A stretch of DNA of 64,000 bases from Stentor coeruleus (lineage: Eukaryota > Ciliophora > Heterotrichea > Heterotrichida > Stentoridae): NCBI GenBank assembly GCA_001970955.1, contig MPUH01000007.1:124001-188000 (forward strand), in the 5' to 3' direction. Below the pieces are notes generated by a model. The model was not told where the DNA came from and made no database searches. It saw nothing but the letters and a program-made list of their open reading frames with translations. Numbering within the stretch: position 1 is the stretch's first letter; every line of letters starts with the position of its first letter. Position numbers and translations under genes: made by a program. This document shows positions 55,050 through 63,959 of this stretch, one piece after another.

Positions 55050-56039
55050 ATGAGTTCCTTCTATAGTAGGAATAAACGAGACCATGATGAAGAACTTGCT
55101 AAGTTAGAGCAAAAACGTTATGAAGACCTCCTTTCACAAGAAAGAATTAAAAGAAAAAATATTTTAAGCACATTCAAAATCTCTATCGAGTAATTTTTAA
55201 ACAGAGGCTCAAACTTTAGCAATGAAAAAATATCTATATCTCACATAGATGATAAACCTTCTGAAGAGACTAAAGTTGCAAAAGACGATCAGAAAATTAT
55301 ATTATCAGTAAATCAAAGTCCTATCGAAAGCTCAAAAAATAAAGAGCCAAAATCATTTTCTTCTGAACATCGATTGCCAAAGCTAAAAAACGCATCTAAT
55401 AGTTCATCAAGAATGAAAAAAATGCAAGAGACTGAACTTAAAAAACTAAATAAAGAGCTAAATGCCCTTGAAGAAGAGGAAGCTGAGATAGAATCATCAT
55501 TACAAAAAATTGACTTGCAAGCTTATAAGCGTAAAGTTATTTCAAGCTTACAGACAATAAGTGAAGATACAAGAGAAATGGAAGAATCTTTAGGAAAAGT
55601 TAATTTACTCCTTATATCAAACAAAGATCAAATAGATATGCATAATGAGGAGCAAATTTATAGCAAAAATTTAAACCTAGCCTCTGATATAAAAACACCT
55701 GTAATTAATAACCTATATCAAGATGTGGCTAATACAGATAGTCAAAATAAAGAAAAGAAAAGAAATAATGATAGAATCAAGCCTGCAGAAATGTATGGCA
55801 AAAGAATAATATATAGTAACTTATCTGCTCCTCAAACTCCTGAATCTATAAATCAAGTCATTAAGACTCCCAGAAGGATAACTACTCAGTCTGTGCATTC
55901 TGCAAATGCTAAAAAAGAAATTAAAGCTTATAGTTCTAATCATGGAATAGTTGGAAGGGTAAAGAAAGCAAGGTTTGCTTCAAGAGATATTATTAGGGTT
56001 AATCCTAATATTGATATCAAAAGCCTTTTGTTGTCCTAG
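55050..56039 (+). CDS. Coiled-coil protein of unknown function
   Basis: About 324 aa after removing a 15-nt intron at 55190-55204. Exon 1 reads MSSFYSRNKRDHDEELAKLE and ends KISI; exon 2 continues GSNFSNEKISISHIDD. A coiled coil (~125-190) carries ETELKKLNKELNALEEEEAE; the C-terminal third is Ser/Lys-rich with TPESINQVIKTPRRI, a possible CDK-site cluster, and ends RVNPNIDIKSLLLS. No family recognised. Without the intron the first 100 codons are missed. Confidence 0.85.
55190..55204 (+). other. 15-nt intron
   Basis: GTAATTTTTAAACAG; removes a TAA and restores the downstream frame. Confidence 0.93.
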
Positions 56040-56227
56040 AAAGATTTTAAATAATAATCTTATGAATGAAAGACTTAGATTTATATGATTATTTAATTTA
56101 GAGAGTATTCCTATATGATAAAATTGCTAATGCTATTAAATAATTCAGATTAGGTTCCTTGTTGATTCACATCAAATTATATATATATGAAATTGAAAGA
56201 TGGAAATAATCGATTAAAATATTTTAT

Positions 56228-57538
56228 TTATTGAGGTTGCTCTTCAGTTGCAGGTGCTGCGGCTGGTTCACTCAGAGCTTTGTTTATCTCATCTGCCCAT
56301 TTAAAAAATTCGCATTTATCATCAGTGATTTTTCGGCAGCAATAATACCATTTCCCAAAGTTCTTTCCTTTTCCTCGAACTTTCCTTAGCTGAGCTAATT
56401 TATCATGATAGCATTTTTGCTTTATGTCTTCATCCGCCCACTTAAAAAACTGGCACCTAGCTTGAGGATCTTTAAAATGCCCAGGGGGTCTTCTACAGCT
56501 CCAAAACGGTCTCCCAAGATTTTTCCCTGGCTTTTTAACCTCTCTAACAAGAGCTGGCTCTCTATGCGTACACAATACAGCATCAGGATTATTCATGACT
56601 TCATCTTTAATCATTTTTTCTTTTTTCAAAGCGGTTGGAGCAGGTACATCTGGGAAATACTGATGAAGTGAAGGCTTAGTTTCCTGCAAACTTGTACTGG
56701 CTGTTTCTTCAGGTGGGTTTTCTGGAACATAGCTCTGTATTGTATTAAGCATGAGCTTTACTGGAGCATGCCCAAAAGCCGAAATTGTCATTGCCTTACA
56801 GTTTTCCACACTAAGCTGGGCAAATTTTTTGTTTATAAAAAAGTAATCTAATCTAAGTCCACAATCAGAATCCTTGAGCATCTGGTTTTTCCAATATGTG
56901 TAGCATTTTTCATCAGGGTTTAAATATCTAAATGCATCAACAAAACGTTCAGTTTCAAGAAAATTTGACAGCCATTGCCTTCCTCGATGTTCTTCAAAAA
57001 ATTTAAGTCCCATTTGCTTTAGGAATCCATCTGGGGCATAATGATCAATTTCCTTATGAGCAAAGCTCAAATCAGCAGCCATAATAACATTTCTCCCAGA
57101 TGCCAAACATTTTTCTAGCTGTTCTTGTATGACATAGCAAAACCACATTTTAAACACGATTCTATCTTTTGTTCCGTTTGTGGGAAAGTACACATTGAAC
57201 AGTATAAAATCACTATGATCAGTCACAATGCAACGACCCTCTAAATCTAGTCCTGAATAGTCTGTGCCGTAAAATCCAATCGAAGCGCTTATAGGCGTAG
57301 CTGTAGTTTTCTTACAAAAGGTAGCAACACCTCCATTGGTTATTTTAGATTCAGCAAAATTATAGAATGCATGATAGTTAGCTAAAGATGTCATTTTCAG
57401 TTGAAGTTTTTCTCTAGTAAGCTTTGTTTTCTGGAAACATACAATGTCAGCTTTGAAAGAATCTAGCATTGAATCGAATGTTGGGAACTTGGATGAGTAG
57501 CTCTGTAGACCAGAAACGTTAAAGGTCACAATATTCAT
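56228..57538 (-). CDS. APE2-like exonuclease/endonuclease family protein, active site degraded, two GRF zinc fingers
   Basis: 436 aa. Residues ~1-270 are the ExoIII/APE fold, closest to APE2 (VFKMWFCYVIQEQLE, then NVYFP, EEHRGRQWLSNFL, RLDYFFI). Key positions differ from active enzymes: the LQETK motif reads FQKTK (metal-binding Glu to Lys), GDLN reads ADLS (Asn to Ser), and SDH reads FGH (Asp to Gly). The Asn of the first strand, the first Asp of DLN and the final His remain. A linker with SLHQYFPD, a possible PIP-like box as in APE2, leads to two GRF-type fingers, ~325-372 (CTHREP, RPFWSCRRPPG, CQFFKWADE) and ~377-420 (CYHDKL, WYYCCRK, CEFFKWADE). GRF fingers bind single-stranded DNA. I infer a non-catalytic or altered enzyme. 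Confidence 0.88.
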   Translation of the reverse strand: MNIVTFNVSGLQSYSSKFPTFDSMLDSFKADIVCFQKTKLTREKLQLKMTSLANYHAFYNFAESKITNGGVATFCKKTTATPISASIGFYGTDYSGLDLEGRCIVTDHSDFILFNVYFPTNGTKDRIVFKMWFCYVIQEQLEKCLASGRNVIMAADLSFAHKEIDHYAPDGFLKQMGLKFFEEHRGRQWLSNFLETERFVDAFRYLNPDEKCYTYWKNQMLKDSDCGLRLDYFFINKKFAQLSVENCKAMTISAFGHAPVKLMLNTIQSYVPENPPEETASTSLQETKPSLHQYFPDVPAPTALKKEKMIKDEVMNNPDAVLCTHREPALVREVKKPGKNLGRPFWSCRRPPGHFKDPQARCQFFKWADEDIKQKCYHDKLAQLRKVRGKGKNFGKWYYCCRKITDDKCEFFKWADEINKALSEPAAAPATEEQPQ

Positions 57539-57550
57539 TAGCCCCCATAA

Positions 57551-59437
57551 ATGTCTTGTTTTTGTTATATATGCTCAAACTCTGACCAAATTGAATCTCA
57601 TATAGACTTTGTTCGCTCTGAGTTTACAGAAAGATCTTGTTTAGGCAATTTAAGTATTGGTAGCTATACAATTTCAATACCTGATACTTACCTGTCTTTT
57701 AGATTAAATAGATCAATGAGTTTAAAAGATTGCGAAACTGAGCTTACATTCCCAACTTGGACTATTGAAGACTGCCTTTTTATAGAAATTCATGCCCCTG
57801 ATAGACTTTTAGGTCTTGGAAAATTGTTCTTAGCTAGGTGTAGCTTGCCAGGACGACAAGAGATTATAGATATTGAATGGTATACGGATATAACAGCTCA
57901 AGTTTTTGTGAATTTGCAATACTATGCTTTCGAAAGTAAAAAGCGCAATGCATTTATTATATATCGGCAGAGTCTTATAGGAGAGAACACTGAAAAATAT
58001 ACTCTTATTAGCAGAATTGCTGGGAATGACACTCAAATAAAACTTAAAGATGCAAGTCTAGGGTTTAGAGAGGAATATTGGCAGTATGTTGGAACTTTTA
58101 AAGCTGAGGAGGAAGCTGAATGTCTTTTGGTAGCAGAGAAAAATACTACTAGTTTGGTTCTTCCAAAAGCTAATTTTCCTAAGAGATACACTATACAAAC
58201 ACCAGAGTATGATGGGAACTTTTTATGTCTTTATGTGATTCCATATTTTTCTCAATATTTAGAAGACTCATCTACTACAATTTTTTTTCAAATGAGTTTA
58301 TCCAACAATATTTGGATAAGTTCCTTGCAAGAAAACACCATTTTTTCTGTGTCGTTGAAATCTCCATTATTTAGTGAAGGAATTCAAAATGAAGTATCTA
58401 TTCCAGTAACAGAACTAACTGATACTTTAGAGCATCAGTTTGTTTCGTATTCAGTAGATGATAAGCTAGTTTTCAAATGCTTAGAAGATGATCGTTTGGT
58501 TATTGTTGGAATATTAAAGCTAAAAGACTTACCTAGCATTGAACTTAATAGGGCTTATGCAACAAGCGCACAAATGGCTTTTAACTCATGCCAGTTTTGG
58601 CTAACTGTTCAGTCAAGACAACGCGATGCAAGAGAAATAAAAAAAGAAGGAAATGAAACAAATCTAGAAAAAAATACAAAATTAACTTATAAAGATCCAG
58701 TTTTCTTAGACATTTTAGAGCTCATGGAACACAAAATCAATAGGATTAAACAGAAAAATTCTTTAATCAGCACTCAAATACAAAAAGTAAATTCTAAAAA
58801 TGAAATACTCAAAAAAAGAATTAGTGAACTTGAGAGAGCCCCAGGAATAGCTGATTATAAGGCTGCAAGTACTAATAGACCTAAACCTAAACAAGAAAAT
58901 ACTATAAAAAAAGAAACCATAGATGGCATATGTGGATGTGGGAGACCAAACCCAAAATTCAAAGGATATTGTGAGGAATGCGTAAAAACTATTAAAATCT
59001 CATATGAAAAACTGCTTAATTGGTTTAGTCCTATTGAAAAAAAGCACAAGGAACTAGAAGATAAATTTATAGGGATTAATGGAAGGAAGATATTATTAGA
59101 AACTAAAGTTAAGAGATTAGAAGAGAGGATTTCTAAGCCTATAGAGTTTGATGAAGATTCAGGAATAGAAAGTGCTGCTGAATTAATGATGAATCTACAT
59201 AAAATTCAAGAAGAGATTAAGAATTTAAATGAAGATGCAGAAAATTCAACAAATGTTTATTCAAAACAGGAGCAAGACCTTCAGAAAGAGCTGGATAAAA
59301 GAAAAGCTGAGGAAGATTTTCAGAAAAAAGAAGTTGCGAAATTAACCAAAGAAATAAATGAAACAGAAAACAAAGTTGCTAATACTAATGAGCGCATGGT
59401 GTTTAAACAATATTTCAACGAAAAATATAAAAAATAG
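57551..59437 (+). CDS. C2-like and coiled-coil protein with small zinc motif
   Basis: 628 aa. The N-terminal ~370 residues are mostly beta-rich with two C2-like repeats in spacing (LFIEIHAPDRLLGLGKLFLA; later DKLVFKCLEDDRLVIVGILK). Then come a coiled coil (~385-425), a compact cysteine motif GICGCGRPNPKFKGYCEECV (C-x-C then C-x2-C, ~458-477), and a second coiled coil to the end. No catalytic motif. The layout suggests a ciliary or basal-body structural protein (C2 plus coil is common there), but that is inference. Its ATG is 12 bp from the divergent APE2-like gene and its stop 6 bp from the next convergent gene. Confidence 0.8.
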   Translation: MSCFCYICSNSDQIESHIDFVRSEFTERSCLGNLSIGSYTISIPDTYLSFRLNRSMSLKDCETELTFPTWTIEDCLFIEIHAPDRLLGLGKLFLARCSLPGRQEIIDIEWYTDITAQVFVNLQYYAFESKKRNAFIIYRQSLIGENTEKYTLISRIAGNDTQIKLKDASLGFREEYWQYVGTFKAEEEAECLLVAEKNTTSLVLPKANFPKRYTIQTPEYDGNFLCLYVIPYFSQYLEDSSTTIFFQMSLSNNIWISSLQENTIFSVSLKSPLFSEGIQNEVSIPVTELTDTLEHQFVSYSVDDKLVFKCLEDDRLVIVGILKLKDLPSIELNRAYATSAQMAFNSCQFWLTVQSRQRDAREIKKEGNETNLEKNTKLTYKDPVFLDILELMEHKINRIKQKNSLISTQIQKVNSKNEILKKRISELERAPGIADYKAASTNRPKPKQENTIKKETIDGICGCGRPNPKFKGYCEECVKTIKISYEKLLNWFSPIEKKHKELEDKFIGINGRKILLETKVKRLEERISKPIEFDEDSGIESAAELMMNLHKIQEEIKNLNEDAENSTNVYSKQEQDLQKELDKRKAEEDFQKKEVAKLTKEINETENKVANTNERMVFKQYFNEKYKK

Positions 59438-59443
59438 TATAAT

Positions 59444-60469
59444 TTAAGGGAAATCTTTTTTTATCAAATCATAAATTTTAGATAGTCTTGCAAAGTTTAG
59501 ACCACCATTTCTAATGGCACTATATATCATTTTATATGATTCATATGGAATTTCATTTGATATTTTAGGATGATAAGTTATTTTGTAATAAGTTTTCCTA
59601 ATTTGATCCATATCATTAGTATCGATAGAAGAAACTATTTTAGTCATATCATGATTAGATCCGTATTTATCACTTAATAACTGAACAACTTTGTTTTTAA
59701 TCATGCCTCTTCGTTCTTTAACTGCTGCTTCAACTAAAAATTTATAGCATAGCCTACGATTACCATTATTTCCTATATGATATTTCAAGTTTAAGTATTT
59801 CGTATTTATCCCATATACCCTTTTTATTGTATTTTTATCTAATAACTCACATGATTTACTTTCAAAGCAATTTTTGCAGATTATTCTTTTCAATAAAGTG
59901 CATCTTATATACTTGTTTGATGAAATCCCACACCGTGTGCAGCAATTAAAAAAAGTATCTATATATAATTTTCGGCATTCATTTCCCTCACATAATTTAT
60001 TGAAATCTCTTTGAAATAAAGCTCCCCACAAATAATTATTCCAAGAGATTTCGTAAAATTCTTTAGAAACACTTGCAAGATTACAGCATATATCTTGATA
60101 TGTAAGAAATTCAAAAACATTTATAAGAAGTCTCAATCTTTTGCATTTTGGAACCTCAAAGCTTTTTGTTTTGTTCCATGCTATAGATATGTTCGGATCT
60201 GGTGGTAAAAAATGCGAATTCCAGCTATTAAGCCAATTTTCAAATATAAGCCCTGAATTCTCATCAAGATCGATAGTCAAATTTGATACTAATATAAATA
60301 GATTATGTTCAGGAGTGTAGCATGGAAGATGAAAGTATAGCTGTCTGTCATATTTTTTTTTGGATACACGGATTTCAGATCTTTGGATTTTTTTATGGCA
60401 GTTGAAGCAGACCGTGGAAGAAGTTTTTGGTAGCCCTACTGAAAATGATATAGTAAAAATAGTATCCAT
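59444..60469 (-). CDS. Zinc-finger/F-box protein, paralogue A
   Basis: 341 aa. An N-terminal finger (CFNCHKKIQRSEIRVSKKKY, then FHLPC) has the C-x2-C ... H-x2-C and I-x-x-x-E-I-R-V pattern of PARP-type fingers. After ~60 residues an F-box-like segment follows (FEFLTYQDICCNLASVSKEF, then NNYLWGALFQRDF). A second metal site is likely (CCTRCG, then CTLLKRIICKNCFE), then an XPA-C-like motif (LLDKNTIKRVYG). The tail is helical. It shares every block with the gene at 61064-62068. Likely role: substrate adaptor of an SCF ubiquitin ligase; the finger would choose the target. Confidence 0.8.
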   Translation of the reverse strand: MDTIFTISFSVGLPKTSSTVCFNCHKKIQRSEIRVSKKKYDRQLYFHLPCYTPEHNLFILVSNLTIDLDENSGLIFENWLNSWNSHFLPPDPNISIAWNKTKSFEVPKCKRLRLLINVFEFLTYQDICCNLASVSKEFYEISWNNYLWGALFQRDFNKLCEGNECRKLYIDTFFNCCTRCGISSNKYIRCTLLKRIICKNCFESKSCELLDKNTIKRVYGINTKYLNLKYHIGNNGNRRLCYKFLVEAAVKERRGMIKNKVVQLLSDKYGSNHDMTKIVSSIDTNDMDQIRKTYYKITYHPKISNEIPYESYKMIYSAIRNGGLNFARLSKIYDLIKKDFP

Positions 60470-61063
60470 TATATATAGATAAACTAAAATTATGGATTTA
60501 GTGTAAAAATGTAAGTTGCTAACTTATAAATAAATTAACAATAAGATATATTGTTATTATGTGTAAAAAATATTATTAATGTACTATCTATTTCCTATCT
60601 TAGCCGATAACCTAATATAAATGATTTGCATAAATCGCTAGTAAATAAAATTGCCTCAAATGAAAACAGTATTTTTGATTTATTCAAAATTATAGCATTT
60701 TATAAAAAGTATGCATATCTCATTTAATTCATCTAGTTTTAATATTTTATAAAATAATAGAATTTATACAGGTTAAAAATATTTTAGCCAACTTCTGTTG
60801 ATTTCAGTATATTCTGGAATTTTACGTCTGGCACTATAAGGACAATGTAATCAGAATACAGCTATACTTGCACTTTAATGGAGTTTCTAAGACATTAGAT
60901 ATATCTTGAAGTCTCGAACAAAAACAATTAAGATTTAAAAATATGCTATTAAAACATATTGGAAATAATATAAATTTTTTTGACGAGAGTTTAAGAGGAA
61001 GTAACACTATATACACAAATTCAATTAAGTACTAATGAGTTTAATAATTTTTATCTAATAATT
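60470..61063. other. Spacer between tandem paralogues
   Basis: AT-rich, 594 bp; no third copy or fragment of the F-box genes seen. Confidence 0.5.
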
Positions 61064-62068
61064 CTACTTAAAATCTTTTCTTATCATACTCAATAAATCA
61101 GAAAACTTAACTTCTCTTTTCCCAGTCCTTATTATTCTAAAAATCGCTCTATAGCTTTCTTTTACAATATCACAGTCATAATTAGGAGCTAAAATTCCAA
61201 CTAGATTTATATCCATCTCATTCGTATTTATATTGTCAATAATACTAACAATTTGATGAGTTTGACCTAAAGTTTTTATAAGTTTATTCAAAATATTTTC
61301 TTTATTTTGTTTTCTATATTTGTTTATAGCTCTTACAACCAAAAAATTATATATCACAACTTTATCATTAGGAAAGTTTCCAATATACTTGCTTATGTTT
61401 TTCAGTGAAACATTATATTTATTTTTGACTTGACTCTCACTAAGTAATTTGTATTTTTCATTTTTTAGACAAGATGTACAAAAAACACGTTTTAATAATT
61501 GGCATTCATACTTTTTAAAATCTTCAGGTTTTTTTTTACAATGAAAGCAATGTGTTATGTATTCTTGCAAATAAGCGTTTTTCCAATCCTCAGGAATTAT
61601 TGATGGTGTTTCAAAATCACGAGTGTAAAGGCATCTCCATAGCTCTGGCTCCCAGATTGTGCTATAAAAGTCTTTGCAAACTAAAGATAGACAGTTAATT
61701 ATTTCTGAAATTGAAAAGAACTTAAAAACTTCAAGATAAATTCTTTTGATTTTTGATGCTGGAGTATTGATTGCTCGACTAATATTACTTGGCACATTTG
61801 AATGGATATTTTCTGGTAGGTAAAAAGAATTCCATTCATTCATCCAAGATAGAAATAAAGGTTTGATACCTGGACTTAAAAGTATTTTAAAATACTTTTC
61901 CTTTAAAAACCTTTTTCTTTTAGGTGTATAGCACATTAAATGATAGTACAGATTCTTGCCCATGTATTCATCATGAAGAATTCTTATTTCTCCTCTGGAA
62001 ATCTTTTCTTTGCACACCTCACAAGTTGTTCTGTTTGAAGGACATTCATCAACATAAAATCTGGTCAT
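61064..62068 (-). CDS. Zinc-finger/F-box protein, paralogue B
   Basis: 334 aa with the same order as its neighbour: N-terminal finger (CEVCKEKISRGEIRILHDEY, then YHLMCYTPKRKRF), F-box-like block (FKFFSISEIINCLSLVCKDF, then EPELWRCLYTRDF), second metal site (HCFHCKKKPEDF, CQLLKRVFCTSC), XPA-C-like LLSESQVKNKYN, and a helical tail ending LLSMIRKDF versus LIKKDF in the paralogue. Identity is low but collinear, so this is an old tandem duplication. It keeps the finger Gly-Glu (RGEIRI) that paralogue A has as RSEIRV. Confidence 0.82.
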   Translation of the reverse strand: MTRFYVDECPSNRTTCEVCKEKISRGEIRILHDEYMGKNLYYHLMCYTPKRKRFLKEKYFKILLSPGIKPLFLSWMNEWNSFYLPENIHSNVPSNISRAINTPASKIKRIYLEVFKFFSISEIINCLSLVCKDFYSTIWEPELWRCLYTRDFETPSIIPEDWKNAYLQEYITHCFHCKKKPEDFKKYECQLLKRVFCTSCLKNEKYKLLSESQVKNKYNVSLKNISKYIGNFPNDKVVIYNFLVVRAINKYRKQNKENILNKLIKTLGQTHQIVSIIDNINTNEMDINLVGILAPNYDCDIVKESYRAIFRIIRTGKREVKFSDLLSMIRKDFK

Positions 62069-62283
62069 TTATTTAAATCGCTATTGGAAGTTCAATATGC
62101 TATATCTAAAATTTTATATAAAATTGAATAAAATAGCCCTTAGGAGTTTCAGAATTTTCATGCTTACTTAGATTTTATTTTTAATAAAATCGTAAACATT
62201 AAGTCATGTGATATTTATCTTCTGATAATTATATGCTTGACACTTATAATCTAGTTTTTTATTATTTTGATGAAGATATATGG

Positions 62284-62778
62284 TTAAGACGAATGAGGTG
62301 CAAAACGAAGCTGACGAGATTTTTTTTTACCTCCTAAACCTCCTCCTAATCGTCGAGGTATCCACCCTTCTTGTCCTCTTGATCTTTCCCAATCAACAAA
62401 AACTCTTCTGCTATCTATAAGCATTTTATGACCCTTCTAAATATTTTATACCTTATAAGCTTGTTCAGCATTGTAGCTACTAGCATACTCAATAAAAGCA
62501 TAGCCGTTAGATTCTCCTGTGACAAAATCTCTAACTATGTAAAGAGTGACGATTTCCCCGAAAGTTTCAAACTTTTTACGAAGTGTATCTTCACTTGTTT
62601 CATAGCTTATATTATAAACAAATAACGTTCTATAGGTAACTGTATTAACTTGCGGATCAGGCTTATCTAAATAATAAATACATTGACATTTAAAAGCTCT
62701 TTTAAGTGCCCTATCATGCAATTTACGTTTGTACTTGCATCCTGGATTTCCAACTTTAAACAAGTTATATTTTTCCAT
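62284..62778 (-). CDS. SNRNP35: U11/U12 snRNP 35K-like protein (minor spliceosome)
   Basis: 159 aa after removing a 15-nt intron at 62437-62451. The N-terminus has HDRALKRAF, like the HDRAVWRAM of human U11/U12-35K, and lacks the long U1-70K N-terminal U1-binding region. One RRM follows ([23 protein letters not shown]1 as NGYAFIEY), then [36 protein letters not shown]. The [15 protein letters not shown]-x2-x-QLRF ending is the 35K signature; U1-70K reads [13 protein letters not shown] and lacks QLRF. The RRM also resembles U1-70K, so a divergent U1-70K remains the alternative. In animals and plants 35K binds U11 snRNA. Confidence 0.85.
62437..62451 (-). other. 15-nt intron in the U11/U12-35K-like gene
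   Basis: GTATAAAATATTTAG on the minus strand; removal joins AEQAYK to [17 protein letters not shown], required for the signature tail. Confidence 0.95.
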
Positions 62779-63319
62779 TTATATGATCATTTTTGTAAAT
62801 ATTTTTCAAACTAATTATTCAATTGTTTATATATAAGTTTATGAAAGGATAAAGTAAAATGTCATGGTTTCTTTAATTATCAAACTTGAAAATAAACAAT
62901 TTTCACCATCAAGTATTTTAAGTGTAAATACCTAAGATTATCTTAAACTTTATTGATAATATAATTGCTTTATGGCAGAAAGAATTTTATGACAGCATAT
63001 ACTAGAAAATACTCAATGAAATTAAAATGATTTAAGGCTTCTTTTTATCTTCACTTTTCCATAAAATATTACCTTTTTCTAATAAAATAAATCTAATTTT
63101 GTTTATACAAAATTAGTATCTTAAGAGTTTTTAAGAGTATATATTCTTATCAATTATATATAAATTATGAATTACATTGAATAAATATATATATACTTCA
63201 CTCTCTACTCTTTTGATGATGGAAATACTAAATTATATCTAGCAAATATTTAAAGCTTAAGTATCTACTGAGTTTATTTATATCAGTAGATTTCTATATG
63301 AAATAATAGAAGTTCTAGT
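62779..63319. other. Divergent AT-rich spacer
   Basis: No gene recognised; no upstream part of malate dehydrogenase is present. Confidence 0.5.
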
Positions 63320-63505
63320 ATGGGTGTTTTAAGTGATGGTTCTTATGATGTACCAAAAGGAATTGTTTTCTCTTTCCCTGTTAGGTGCAGGAATTGGACT
63401 AATACTATAGTCCAATCTCTACATATTGGCAAGTTCTCAGCTGAAAAAATATGTGCGACTACTCGTGAACTGCTTGAAGAGAAAAAAGATGGGCTTACTG
63501 GTTAG
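63308..63505 (+). pseudogene. Malate dehydrogenase C-terminal fragment
   Basis: About 61 codons reading SSMGVLSDGSYDVPKGIVFS, FPVRCRNWTNTIVQSLHIGK, FSAEKICATTRELLEEKKDG match the last segment of cytosolic malate dehydrogenase (compare human [22 protein letters not shown] and FSREKMDLTAKELTEEK). The active-site and NAD-binding parts are absent; upstream is AT-rich non-coding DNA with an in-frame stop just before. It could be translated from the internal ATG at 63320 but cannot be an enzyme. Probably a duplicated gene end. Confidence 0.75.
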
Positions 63506-63959
63506 CTTTCTAGTTTATTAATTAATTAGTCTCACTTTGAAGGTTCAGAAATTTACCTTATTGACATTTTACTTTTTTTAATATAGTGTATATACTATAA
63601 TGAAGTATAGTTTGCTTTATTTGTATAATTTTATATTCTAAATAATGATTATTAAAATTTGAATACTTAAAAGAGAAACAAATTATTATAATCACTACTG
63701 CTTGAGTAAAATCACCTATTGCTTCAACAAAAGTTTTATGAATGTAAAGATTAGAGAGATTTATATAGTTTAAATCTTTGCAAGTTATATAATGCTACTT
63801 TCAGTAGAGTGTTTTGGCTCTTCTTAAACTCACTTCTAAGTGATTTGTAATAATAGCAAAATTAAATAGTGTGAGTTATTTAAGACTGATAACTTTAGGG
63901 ATTTTTATTCATAAATAAATAAACAATTTTTAATGCTTGTGTGATTTTAGATTATAATT
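63506..63959. other. AT-rich spacer
   Basis: Nothing recognised. Confidence 0.5.
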
